Notes under the pieces: model-generated
Told to the model about the DNA's origin: nothing
Seen by the model: only the letters and a program-made list of their open reading frames with translations
Database searches by the model: none
Source of the DNA: Bradyrhizobium liaoningense
GTDB taxonomy: Bacteria > Pseudomonadota > Alphaproteobacteria > Rhizobiales > Xanthobacteraceae
DNA length: 64,000 nucleotides
Direction: 5' to 3'
Assembly (NCBI RefSeq): GCF_018130955.1
Contig: NZ_JAFCJM010000021.1
Location: 1-64,000 of the forward strand
Shown: positions 1 to 7,508 of the stretch, in pieces
How the letters are laid out: the number at the start of each line of letters is the position of its first letter
Position numbering within the stretch: position 1 is the first letter of the stretch
Position numbers and translations under genes: made by a program

Positions 1-63
1 CCGCGGGTTGCTGCCGCGGCAGGCCATTCCTCACGGAACACGCCGACAATATCTGATTGCGCT

Positions 64-165
64 ATTACAAGGGTGGGCAAAGGCGCGAAAGCGCCGTGCC
101 CACCATGTTTCCTCAGCGTTTGGCGGAAGAGGTGGGCACGCTTCGCTTTGCCCACCCTACAAGCT
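64..165. repeat. Intergenic inverted repeat (GGTGGGCA family)
   Basis: Two hairpins lie head to head. The first has GGTGGGCA (72-79) pairing with TGCCCACC (97-104), with an inner GGCGC/GCGCC stem. The second has GGTGGGC (131-137) pairing with GCCCACC (150-156). The outer flanks TTACAAGGGTGGGC and GCCCACCCTACAAG are also inverted relative to each other. This arrangement is typical of rhizobial palindromic intergenic repeats. It may act as a terminator for the lipoprotein gene that ends just downstream on the minus strand. Confidence 0.7.
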
Positions 166-170
166 ACAAG

Positions 171-596
171 CTATCGCTGAATATACGGCACCTTCAATTC
201 GCCGATCCGCTCAAACGTCTTCTCCGCCAGGCAGCCATAGGCCCAGGTCCTGCTGCCCGAGCCGCCAGGCTCTCCGACGACTCCCCAGCATTCGGCATCG
301 CGATAGGCTTCCCACGCTTTCTGGCTTGCGGTGATCCGCTCCGCCGAACTCGGTCCGTTGCCGGATGGCGGCGGCCAGGTGTTTCGCGCCCGCGCGTCCG
401 CTTCCAGCGCCGTCGCACGGTCGACCGACCGGCGATAGATCTGCTCGAGCTCGGCTGACGCTGTGCGATAGAGGTCGTGCAGGCAGTCCCGCTGCTCGGC
501 ATTCGATCTGCGCTCATAGCACGCCTTGATGCGGTCGTTGTCGGCGCGGCCACAGCCGGCCAGTGCGAGCAGCAGGGCCACGCTGAAGCAGGACAT
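171..596 (-). CDS. Lipoprotein with LprI/DUF1311-like domain
   Basis: A 141-residue predicted lipoprotein. The N-terminus from the internal ATG at 596 is a short hydrophobic signal ending in the lipobox LALAGC, with the lipidated Cys at residue 15. The mature part has paired cysteines (KACYERR, RDCLHDLY, AECW) and a C-terminal SQKAWEAYRDAEC segment, as in the DUF1311/LprI family of periplasmic lysozyme-inhibitor-like proteins. A GTG start at 635 would add 13 residues ahead of the signal and is less likely. The gene stands alone, with the adjacent palindromic repeat at its 3' end. The exact role is unknown. Confidence 0.75.
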   Translation of the reverse strand: MSCFSVALLLALAGCGRADNDRIKACYERRSNAEQRDCLHDLYRTASAELEQIYRRSVDRATALEADARARNTWPPPSGNGPSSAERITASQKAWEAYRDAECWGVVGEPGGSGSRTWAYGCLAEKTFERIGELKVPYIQR

Positions 597-900
597 GCCG
601 TTCGAAAACTTCGTCAAATCGGTTTTCCCGCGCACACTTGCATCGCCTTCGGTTTCATTGGTGGCCGTCGAACCCAGCCGGGTTCAACGGGAGGCGGTTC
701 TACTGTGCATGGGGTTGATTTCGAGAAAAAAGAAACGACATAGGCCGTGGGTAAATCGCGTCTGCGATCTTGCTCGCCCTGACGGCGAATTGCGCCGAGC
801 CGCTACCCTCTCGCCCGACGGAATATTTCCGCGCTTGCCAAGCTGCCAGCGGCGGTTCAGAAAAACGGTGCAAGAAGAAACGCCAGCGGAGAACCTGAGT
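597..900. other. Intergenic region, no gene seen
   Basis: This is the divergent region between the lipoprotein gene and the thiolase gene, so promoters for both probably lie here. I see no strong palindrome or RNA-like structure. The open frame running from 526 into the thiolase has no family-like sequence before residue 900 and is taken as non-coding. Confidence 0.5.
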
Positions 901-2058
901 TTGACCATCAAGGGCAAGGCCTACATTGCCGGGATCTACGAGCACCCGACCCGGCATGCGCCGGACAAATCCACAGCCCAACTCCACGCCGAGGTCGCCA
1001 AGGGCGCGATCGAGGACGCCGGGCTCACCAAGGACGACATCGACAGCTATTTCCTCGCTGGCGACGCGCCGGGCGGGGCCTGGCCGATGGTCGATTATCT
1101 CGGCCTCAACACCAAAAAGCTGCGCCACATCGATTCCACCGAAACCGGCGGCTGTTCCTACCTGATCCATCTCGGCCATGCCGCGGAAGCGATTGCCGCA
1201 GGAAAATGCTCGGTCGCGCTGATCACGCTGGCGGGCAAGCCGCGCACCGGCGCGATGCCGCCGCGCGCCGCCGGCGCCGAGGTTGATTTCGAGTCCGCCT
1301 ATGGCGCGACCACCCACAATGCCTATGGCATGTGTGCCATGCGCCATATGCACGACTATGGCACCACCAGCGAACAGCTCGCTTGGATCAAGGTCGCGGC
1401 GTCCCATCACGCCCAGTACAATCCGCACGCGATGCTGAAGGACGTCGTCACCGTCGAGGACGTGCTGAACTCGCCGATGATCTCCGATCCCTTGCACCGC
1501 ATGGATTGCTGCGTCGTCTCCGATGGCGGTGGCGCGCTGATCGTGACGACGCCCGAGATCGCCAAGAGCCTGAAGAAGCCCTTGGTGCGCCTGATCGGCC
1601 ATGGCGAGGCGATGAAGGGACCGCGTGGCGGCAAGGACCTCGATCTCACATACTCCGCCGGTGTCTGGTCCGGCCCGCGTGCGTTCGAGGAAGCCGGCAT
1701 CACGCCGAAGGACATCAAATACGCCTCGATCTATGACAGCTTCACCATCACCGTCTTGATGCAGCTCGAGGACCTCGGCTTCTGCAAGAAGGGCGAGGGC
1801 GGCAAGTTCGTCGCCGACGGCAATCTGATCTCTGGCGTCGGCAAGCTGCCGTTCAACACCGACGGCGGCGGCCTGTGCAGCAACCATCCCGTCAACCGCG
1901 GCGGCATGACAAAGATCATCGAGGCCGTCAGACAATTGCGCGGTGAGGCGCATCCAAAAGTGCAGGTGCCAAATTGCGATCTCGCCATCGCCCACGGCAC
2001 CGGCGGACTTTTGGGCGTACGCCACGCCGCCTCGACCTGCATCATGGAGCGCGTGTGA
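901..2058 (+). CDS. Thiolase-like acyl-CoA acetyltransferase/retro-aldolase
   Basis: A 385-residue thiolase-superfamily protein of the SCP-x/Ltp2 type. Visible are the nucleophile region ETGGCSYL (Cys85), the NHPVN block (His329) and the C-terminal AHGTGG block (His365). I place the start at TTG 901, which has GGAG at 888-891. An in-frame GTG at 868 and an upstream ATG lack a good ribosome site. The gene overlaps the next one (DUF35 OB-fold protein) by one base. Thiolase-DUF35 pairs are known both in acyl-CoA thiolysis and, as Ltp2-ChsH2, in aldol cleavage of steroid side chains. The downstream hydratase and dehydrogenase support a beta-oxidation-like path; the substrate is not evident. Confidence 0.85.
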   Translation: MTIKGKAYIAGIYEHPTRHAPDKSTAQLHAEVAKGAIEDAGLTKDDIDSYFLAGDAPGGAWPMVDYLGLNTKKLRHIDSTETGGCSYLIHLGHAAEAIAAGKCSVALITLAGKPRTGAMPPRAAGAEVDFESAYGATTHNAYGMCAMRHMHDYGTTSEQLAWIKVAASHHAQYNPHAMLKDVVTVEDVLNSPMISDPLHRMDCCVVSDGGGALIVTTPEIAKSLKKPLVRLIGHGEAMKGPRGGKDLDLTYSAGVWSGPRAFEEAGITPKDIKYASIYDSFTITVLMQLEDLGFCKKGEGGKFVADGNLISGVGKLPFNTDGGGLCSNHPVNRGGMTKIIEAVRQLRGEAHPKVQVPNCDLAIAHGTGGLLGVRHAASTCIMERV

Positions 2059-2447
2059 TGGCTGAAGCGAAGAAATATCCGGCACCGGTGACCAATCCCG
2101 AAACGGCGCCGTTCTGGGAAGCGGCGAAGTCCGGCAAGTTCATGATCAAGCGCTGCACGGCCTGCGGCGAAGCGCATTACTTCCCGCGTTCGATCTGCCC
2201 GTTCTGCTTCTCCGACAAGACGGTGTGGGAGGAGAGTTCGGGCGAGGGCACGATCTACACGTACAGCCTGATGCGGAAGTCGCCGACCGGTCCTTACGCC
2301 ATCGGTTATGTCACGCTGAAGGAGGGGCCGTCGGTGCAGACCAACTTTGTCGACTGCGACCTCGAGAAGCTGAAGATCGGCCAGAAGGTGAAGGTGGTGT
2401 TCAAGCCCACCGACGGCGCGCCGCTGCCGTTCTTCACACCGGTGTAG
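2058..2447 (+). CDS. DUF35 Zn-ribbon/OB-fold protein
   Basis: A 129-residue protein with an N-terminal helix, a rubredoxin-like zinc ribbon (Cys33, Cys36, Cys47, Cys50) and a C-terminal OB-fold region (GTIYTYSLMRKSPTGPYAIGYV), the standard DUF35 architecture. Its ATG shares one base with the TGA of the thiolase-like gene, so the two are translationally coupled and probably form a complex. DUF35 partners commonly support thiolase or aldolase activity or bind acyl-CoA. A palindromic repeat begins 10 bases after the stop. Confidence 0.9.
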   Translation: MAEAKKYPAPVTNPETAPFWEAAKSGKFMIKRCTACGEAHYFPRSICPFCFSDKTVWEESSGEGTIYTYSLMRKSPTGPYAIGYVTLKEGPSVQTNFVDCDLEKLKIGQKVKVVFKPTDGAPLPFFTPV

Positions 2448-2457
2448 GTCCTTTCTT

Positions 2458-2606
2458 CCTTCTCCCCCTTGTGGGAGAAGGTGGCGCGCAGCGCCGGATG
2501 AGGGGTCTCGCTCGGCGGAGAGACTCTCTGTGCTCAACCGACCCCTCACCCAAATGAGTTTGTTGCACCGTCTTCGCCGCCCTCTCCCACAAGGGGAGAG
2601 GGCACC
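2458..2606. repeat. Palindromic intergenic repeat (CTCTCCC/GGGAGAGG family)
   Basis: The left arm contains TTGTGGGAGAAGG and GGATGAGGGGT. The right arm has the inverted ACCCCTCACCC and CCCTCTCCCACAAGGGGAGAGGG. Together they can fold into a long stem between the DUF35 and MaoC genes. A related element is at 58856-59013. This is a dispersed REP-like family of rhizobia and may tune read-through inside the operon. Confidence 0.8.
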
Positions 2607-2648
2607 TCAACTGGCGGTGCCGAAGACATTCGGGAGGAAACCAAAAAG

Positions 2649-3509
2649 ATGTCCGCGCGATACGAAGAACTCAAAGCCCTGAAAAACCTCGGCCAAAAAT
2701 ACGCCTACAGCGATCGCGAGGTGATGCTTTACGCCTATGGCATCGGGCTCGGTGCCGACCCGATGGACGAGAAGGAGCTCGCCTTCGTCAATGAGGGCAC
2801 GCTGACGCCGCGGCCGCTCAAGGTGGTGCCGACCTTCGCATCCGTCGCGGCCTGGGGCGCAGGTCCCGGCGAGATGAACCTCAACCGCGTGATGGTGGTG
2901 GACGGCGAGCGCGACATCACCTTCCATCAGGCTTTGCCTGCCACTGCCCACATCACCGCCGACTCCTCCGTGCTCGAGGTCTACGACAAGGGCAAGGACA
3001 AGGGCGTGGTGATCAGCCACCAGACCGTGCTGAAGAACGAGAAGGGCGAAAAGCTCGCAACGCTCGTCGCCTCGCGCTTTGCCCGCGGCGACGGCGGCTT
3101 CGGCGGGCCGAACCTGACCCAGCCCGATCCGCACAAGATCCCGTCGCGGTCTCCCGACAAGACCGTCGATATCGTCACGCGTCCCGACCAGGCGCTGGTC
3201 TATCGTCTCTGCGGCGACCGCAACCCGCTGCACAGCGATCCCGAGTTCGCCAAGAAGGCCGGCTTCCCGCGTCCGATCCTGCACGGCATGTGCACCTACG
3301 GCATCACCTGCCGCGGCGTGCTCCAGACCTATGCCGATTACGATCCGTCCGCCTTCCGCCAGCACATCGCGCGGTTCTCCTCGCCGGTCTATCCCGGCGA
3401 GACCGTGACCATGGACCTCTGGAAGGACGGCAACGTGGTCTCGTTCGAAGCCAAGGTGAAGTCGCGCGGCGTCACCGTGATCAAGAACGGCAAGACGGTG
3501 CTGGCCTAA
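2649..3509 (+). CDS. MaoC-family (R)-specific enoyl-CoA hydratase
   Basis: A 286-residue double hot-dog hydratase resembling the hydratase-2 unit of peroxisomal multifunctional enzyme 2. The C-terminal half carries the hydratase-2 motif DRNPLHSDP, with catalytic Asp190 and His195 and Asn192, followed by GFPRPILHGMCTYG. The N-terminal half is a degenerate hot-dog that would bind the acyl chain. It hydrates trans-2-enoyl-CoA to the (3R)-hydroxy form. A GGGAGGAAA ribosome site precedes ATG 2649. The next gene is the matching SDR dehydrogenase, so the pair forms a split version of the MFE-2 enzyme. Confidence 0.9.
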   Translation: MSARYEELKALKNLGQKYAYSDREVMLYAYGIGLGADPMDEKELAFVNEGTLTPRPLKVVPTFASVAAWGAGPGEMNLNRVMVVDGERDITFHQALPATAHITADSSVLEVYDKGKDKGVVISHQTVLKNEKGEKLATLVASRFARGDGGFGGPNLTQPDPHKIPSRSPDKTVDIVTRPDQALVYRLCGDRNPLHSDPEFAKKAGFPRPILHGMCTYGITCRGVLQTYADYDPSAFRQHIARFSSPVYPGETVTMDLWKDGNVVSFEAKVKSRGVTVIKNGKTVLA

Positions 3510-3549
3510 CTTACGCAGTTGCGCACCTGAGAATCTCGCGCGACGACCT

Positions 3550-3593
3550 CTGGATTCCGGGTTCAGCGCTGCGCGCTGCCCCGGAATGACAAG
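3550..3593. repeat. REP-like palindrome (GGATTCCGGG...CCCCGGAATGAC)
   Basis: A short inverted repeat with TGGATTCCGGG on the left and CCCCGGAATGACA on the right around a CAGCGCTGCGCGCTG core. It sits between the hydratase and SDR genes. Related copies are at 4504-4608 and 22276-22396. Confidence 0.75.
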
Positions 3594-3616
3594 AATAAAA
3601 TCAGGGAGAAGCCACC

Positions 3617-4495
3617 ATGGGACTACTCGACGGCAAGGTTGCGCTGATCACCGGTGCGGGCGGCGGGCTCGGTGAGGCCTACGCAAAACTGTTCGCGCGC
3701 GAAGGTGCAGCCGTCGTCGTCAACGACCTCGGCGGTCCCCGCGACGGCTCGGGCGCCGACAAGTCAATGGCCCAGCTTGTGGTGGACGCGATCAAGGCCG
3801 AAGGGGGCAGGGCGGTTGCCAACGGCGCCGACATCTCCACCATGGAGGGCGGCCAGTCGGTGTTCGACGACGCCATCAAGAATTTTGGCCGCGCCGACAT
3901 CCTCGTCAACAATGCCGGCATTTTGCGCGACCAGACCTTTGCCAAGGCGTCCGAGGCCGATTGGGACAGGGTCATCAAGGTGCATTTGAAAGGCACCTTC
4001 TGTTGCACCATGCCGGTGTTTCGCTGGATGCGCGAGAACGGCGGCGGCGTCATCGTCAACACGTCCTCGACCTCGGGCCTGATCGGCAATTTCGGCCAGA
4101 CCAATTACGGCGCGGCCAAGGGCGGCATCTGGGGCCTGTCCAACGTGCTGGCCATCGAGGGCCGCAAGTACAACATCCGGATTTGGACCCTGGCGCCGGG
4201 CGCGCTGACCCGCATGACCGCAGACCTGCCCCGCTACAAGGAGAACCCTGGCGCGGCGCTCGGGCCGGACGGCATCGCGCCGGCCGTGCTATACATGGTC
4301 AGCGATTTGTCGGGCGACCAGACCGGCAAGGTGCTGGGCGTGTCCGGGCCCCGCGGCGTGCGCGAAATGCGGATGATGGAGATGGAGGGCTGGAAACCAC
4401 CGCACACGGGCTGGAACGCCCGGGACATCATCGATCACGCCAAGGAGATCTTTTTCTCCGAGGAGCAGATCAAGATGGGCGCGCGGCGGTTTTAG
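3617..4495 (+). CDS. SDR (3R)-hydroxyacyl-CoA dehydrogenase
   Basis: A 292-residue short-chain dehydrogenase. It has the cofactor motif TGAGGGLG (residues 12-19), NNAG, a serine in NTSSTSG, and the catalytic Tyr164-x-x-x-Lys168. The acidic residue in VVNDLGG after the second strand fits NAD preference. The family match is the dehydrogenase unit of peroxisomal MFE-2, including the C-terminal segment GPRGVREMRMMEMEGW. It would oxidise the (3R)-hydroxyacyl-CoA made by the hydratase encoded 107 bases upstream. Confidence 0.88.
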   Translation: MGLLDGKVALITGAGGGLGEAYAKLFAREGAAVVVNDLGGPRDGSGADKSMAQLVVDAIKAEGGRAVANGADISTMEGGQSVFDDAIKNFGRADILVNNAGILRDQTFAKASEADWDRVIKVHLKGTFCCTMPVFRWMRENGGGVIVNTSSTSGLIGNFGQTNYGAAKGGIWGLSNVLAIEGRKYNIRIWTLAPGALTRMTADLPRYKENPGAALGPDGIAPAVLYMVSDLSGDQTGKVLGVSGPRGVREMRMMEMEGWKPPHTGWNARDIIDHAKEIFFSEEQIKMGARRF

Positions 4496-4503
4496 CTTGA
4501 TTT

Positions 4504-4608
4504 GTCGTTCCGGAGCGCGACGAAGTCGCGAGCCCGGAATCCATAACCACCAGCCGGGGTTATGGATTCCGGGCCTGGCCCTTCGGGTCATCCCGGAATG
4601 ACGACAGA
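4504..4608. repeat. Composite REP-like palindrome
   Basis: GTCGTTCCGG at the left end is inverted as CCCGGAATGACGAC at the right end. Inside, GGAATCCATAACC and GGTTATGGATTCC form a second perfect inverted pair around 4540-4570. The element separates the SDR gene from the aldolase gene and belongs to the same family as 3550-3593. Confidence 0.8.
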
Positions 4609-4626
4609 TGATAGGACAGAAGACCA

Positions 4627-5580
4627 ATGAAACTCACCGCCGAAGCCAAGGGCACCTTTGCGATCGCGCCGACGCCGTTCCACGACGATGGCCGCATCGA
4701 CGAGCGCTCGATCGATCGCCTGACCGATTTCTACGAGGAGGTTGGCTGCGACGGCGTCACCGTGCTCGGCATCCTCGGCGAGGCGCCGAAGCTCGATGCG
4801 GCCGAGGCCGAGCAGGTGGCGGTTCGCTTCGTCAAGCGCGCGAAGACAATGCAGGTGATCGTCGGCGTCTCCGCGCCGGGCTTTGCCACCATGCGCTCGC
4901 TGGCGAAGGCATCGATGGATGCAGGCGCGGCAGGTGTGATGATCGCGCCGCCGCCATCCTTGCGCACCGACGACCAGATCATTGGTTATTTCAAGCAGGC
5001 GGCCGAAGCGATCGGGCCCGATGTTCCCTGGGTGCTCCAGGATTACCCGCTGACGCTGTCGGTGGTGTTCACCCCCGCCGTGATCCGCAAGATCGTCATG
5101 GACAATGCGAATTGCGTGATGCTCAAGCACGAGGACTGGCCGGGCCTGGAAAAGATCTCGACCCTTCGCAATTTCCACAAGGACGGCTCGCTGCGGCCGC
5201 TCTCGATCCTCTGCGGCAATGGCGGCCTGTTCCTCGATTTCGAGATGGAGCGCGGCGCTGACGGCGCCATGACCGGCTATGCCTTCCCCGAACTTCTCAT
5301 CGACGTCGTGCGGCTCTCGAAGGAAGGCAAGCGCGACGCCGCGCATGATCTGTTCGATGCGCATCTGCCGCTGATCCGCTACGAGCAGCAGCCGGGTGCG
5401 GGCCTTGCCGTGCGCAAATACGTGCTGCAGAAGCGCGGCATCATCGCCTCCAGCGCGCAGCGCAAGCCGGGTGCTGTCATCACGCCGGCCGCGAAGGCCG
5501 AGGTCGATTATCTCCTGTCGCGCGTCGCGAAGGTCGACAAGCGCGCCAATCTCCAACTGCAGTCCAGCGCAGCAGGTTAA
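4627..5580 (+). CDS. DHDPS/NAL-family aldolase
   Basis: A 317-residue (beta/alpha)8 enzyme of the dihydrodipicolinate synthase/N-acetylneuraminate lyase family. The Schiff-base lysine is in MLKHEDW (Lys167), and the active-site tyrosine is in QDYPLT (Tyr140). The usual GxxGE segment is present as ILGEAPKLD. It is unlikely to be the housekeeping DapA because the context is acyl-CoA catabolism and the carboxylate-binding motif differs. An aldolase or hydratase acting on a 2-oxo acid is a reasonable inference. The Nudix gene starts 4 bases after the stop. Confidence 0.8.
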   Translation: MKLTAEAKGTFAIAPTPFHDDGRIDERSIDRLTDFYEEVGCDGVTVLGILGEAPKLDAAEAEQVAVRFVKRAKTMQVIVGVSAPGFATMRSLAKASMDAGAAGVMIAPPPSLRTDDQIIGYFKQAAEAIGPDVPWVLQDYPLTLSVVFTPAVIRKIVMDNANCVMLKHEDWPGLEKISTLRNFHKDGSLRPLSILCGNGGLFLDFEMERGADGAMTGYAFPELLIDVVRLSKEGKRDAAHDLFDAHLPLIRYEQQPGAGLAVRKYVLQKRGIIASSAQRKPGAVITPAAKAEVDYLLSRVAKVDKRANLQLQSSAAG

Positions 5581-5584
5581 CTCC

Positions 5585-6448
5585 ATGGCCGAGATCGCCG
5601 CCGTCCGCCCCGCGTCCACGATCCTCCTGTTGCGCGATGGTGCAGCGGTTGTCGACGGCAAGAGCCGCGACGAGATCGAAGTCTTCATGATGGTCCGCCA
5701 TCATCAGATCGAGTTCAATTCGGGCGCACTGGTGTTTCCGGGCGGCAGCGTCGATGCCGGTGACAAGGAGATCGTCGCGCGGTCTGATCTCTATTCGGGC
5801 GGCGAAGGCCTGAGCGAATCCGATCGGGGCTTTCGTATCGCCGCGATCCGCGAAACCTTTGAGGAGAGCGGCATTTTGCTGGCGCGCCCGAAGGGCTCGA
5901 GCGCACCGATCGACGCCAGGCGCGCCGGTGAGCTCGCCGATGCGCATCGCGTCGCGCTCAACGAGCACAAGGTCAGCTTTCTGAGCATCCTGGCTGACAA
6001 CGGCCTCCAACTCGCGCTCGACACGCTCGTGCCCTATGCGCACTGGATCACGCCGGAGGGCATGCCAAAGCGCTTCGACACCTGGTTCTTCCTTGCTGCC
6101 GCTCCTCCGGATCAGCTCGGCGCCCATGACGGACGGGAGTCCACGGACTCGATCTGGGTGTCGCCGCGTGAGGCGGTGGAGGGCGGCAAGAGCGGACGCT
6201 TCATCTTGCCGTTCCCGACCACACGCAACCTGATCCGGCTTGCCAAGCAGCCCAACGTGACGGCCGCGCTCGACGACGCCCGCGGCATGTCGATCGTGAC
6301 CGTCATGCCGGTCATGACCAAGACCGCAACCGGTCGCCAGCTCCGCATTCCCCGCGAGGCCGGCTATGACGGCGAGGTCTTTGAGGTGGGGCTGCCGGCT
6401 AGCACAGTTCGACCCACAGCGAAGGATCGCGACCTCCGGCCGCGGTAG
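5585..6448 (+). CDS. Nudix hydrolase (NUDT19/CoA-diphosphatase-like)
   Basis: A 287-residue Nudix protein from ATG 5585. The Nudix box is split, as in NUDT19-type enzymes: FPGGSVDAGD, then an insertion of about 25 residues, then RETFEESGIL (residues 89-98) with the metal-binding REx2EE core. Such proteins hydrolyse CoA or acyl-CoA diphosphate bonds. This fits its place immediately after acyl-CoA genes and 4 bases after the aldolase stop. The enzymatic target is inferred from family, not shown. Confidence 0.8.
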   Translation: MAEIAAVRPASTILLLRDGAAVVDGKSRDEIEVFMMVRHHQIEFNSGALVFPGGSVDAGDKEIVARSDLYSGGEGLSESDRGFRIAAIRETFEESGILLARPKGSSAPIDARRAGELADAHRVALNEHKVSFLSILADNGLQLALDTLVPYAHWITPEGMPKRFDTWFFLAAAPPDQLGAHDGRESTDSIWVSPREAVEGGKSGRFILPFPTTRNLIRLAKQPNVTAALDDARGMSIVTVMPVMTKTATGRQLRIPREAGYDGEVFEVGLPASTVRPTAKDRDLRPR

Positions 6449-6483
6449 GTTCCGTCTGATGGAAACGAGACGGAACGTGCAAC

Positions 6484-7401
6484 ATGGACGGCCGGCAAGA
6501 CACCAATATCGCCGTCGAGCTGGCGTTGCTCGTCCTGCTCGCAACGCTGTGGGGCGGCTCCTACACCTTCATCAAGCTTGGCGTCGCCACCATTCCGCCG
6601 ATCACGCTGATCGCGGCGCGCACTGCGATTGCGGGCCTGCTGCTGCTCCTGGTGATGCGCCTGCGCGGCGTCACCATGCCGACGGACCTTGCGACCTGGC
6701 GCCGATTCGCCTTCCAGGCCGTGCTCAACAGCGTGATCCCCTGGACGCTGATCGCCTGGGGCGAGCGCCACGTCGATGCCGCGCTCGCCACCATTCTCAA
6801 TTCGGCCGCGCCGATCCTCACCTTCCTGCTCACGGCGATCGTCACCCGGCACGAGGCAACGAGCCCGCGAAAGCTGTTCGGCGTCGTCGCGGGCATGGCC
6901 GGCATCTGCCTGATTGTCGGCGTCGATGCGTTTCACGACGTCGGCCGCGGCTTCCTTGCGGAGGCCGCCATCGTGGCCGCCACCATCTGCTACGCCTGCG
7001 CGGCGATTTTTGGCCGCAGCTTTAGGGGGCTCGACCCGATGGCGCCGGCGGCCGGCTCGCTGCTGGCGGGAGCCGCTGTCCTGATCCCGGCTTCGCTCGC
7101 CTTCGAGCAGCCCTGGACGCTGTCGCCCTCCATCAGCTCGGTGCTGGCATTGCTCGCGCTCGCGGTGTTCTCGACGGCTGTGGCGTTCGCGATCTACTTC
7201 CGCCTGATCCAGGCGCTCGGCTCGGTCGGAACGACCGCCCAGGCCTATCTGCGCGTGCCGATTGGCGTGGCGCTCAGCGTGGCGTTGCTGGGCGAGACCC
7301 TGAGCAAGACCGCCTGGATCGGGCTCGCCTGCGTCGTGCTCGGCGTTGCCGCCATGACCATCCCGGGGCGGGCGCCGGCGGCGGCCCGCGCATCGCCCTG
7401 A
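6484..7401 (+). CDS. EamA/DMT-family permease
   Basis: A 305-residue membrane protein with about ten hydrophobic helices in two EamA repeats. The first starts LLATLWGGSYTFIKLG and the second LAEAAIVAATICYACAAIFG. The Ala/Gly/Leu-rich helices and conserved AxxWGGxxxFIK pattern are typical of drug/metabolite exporters. It begins 35 bases after the Nudix gene and may be cotranscribed. The substrate is unknown. Confidence 0.88.
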   Translation: MDGRQDTNIAVELALLVLLATLWGGSYTFIKLGVATIPPITLIAARTAIAGLLLLLVMRLRGVTMPTDLATWRRFAFQAVLNSVIPWTLIAWGERHVDAALATILNSAAPILTFLLTAIVTRHEATSPRKLFGVVAGMAGICLIVGVDAFHDVGRGFLAEAAIVAATICYACAAIFGRSFRGLDPMAPAAGSLLAGAAVLIPASLAFEQPWTLSPSISSVLALLALAVFSTAVAFAIYFRLIQALGSVGTTAQAYLRVPIGVALSVALLGETLSKTAWIGLACVVLGVAAMTIPGRAPAAARASP

Positions 7402-7508
7402 TGGCGGGGCAGGGGCCGATTGGTTAATTTTCGGCCGATTCAGCCATGTTCCCCCAGGGCCGGCATCCGTCGTATATTGCGCCGGCCAGGAGTCCGGTTC
7501 CCATCAAA

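Noticed and set aside
700..2085. A 461-codon minus frame opposite the thiolase-like gene
   Set aside because: Composition typical of antisense of a GC-rich gene; the plus strand has the catalytic motifs.
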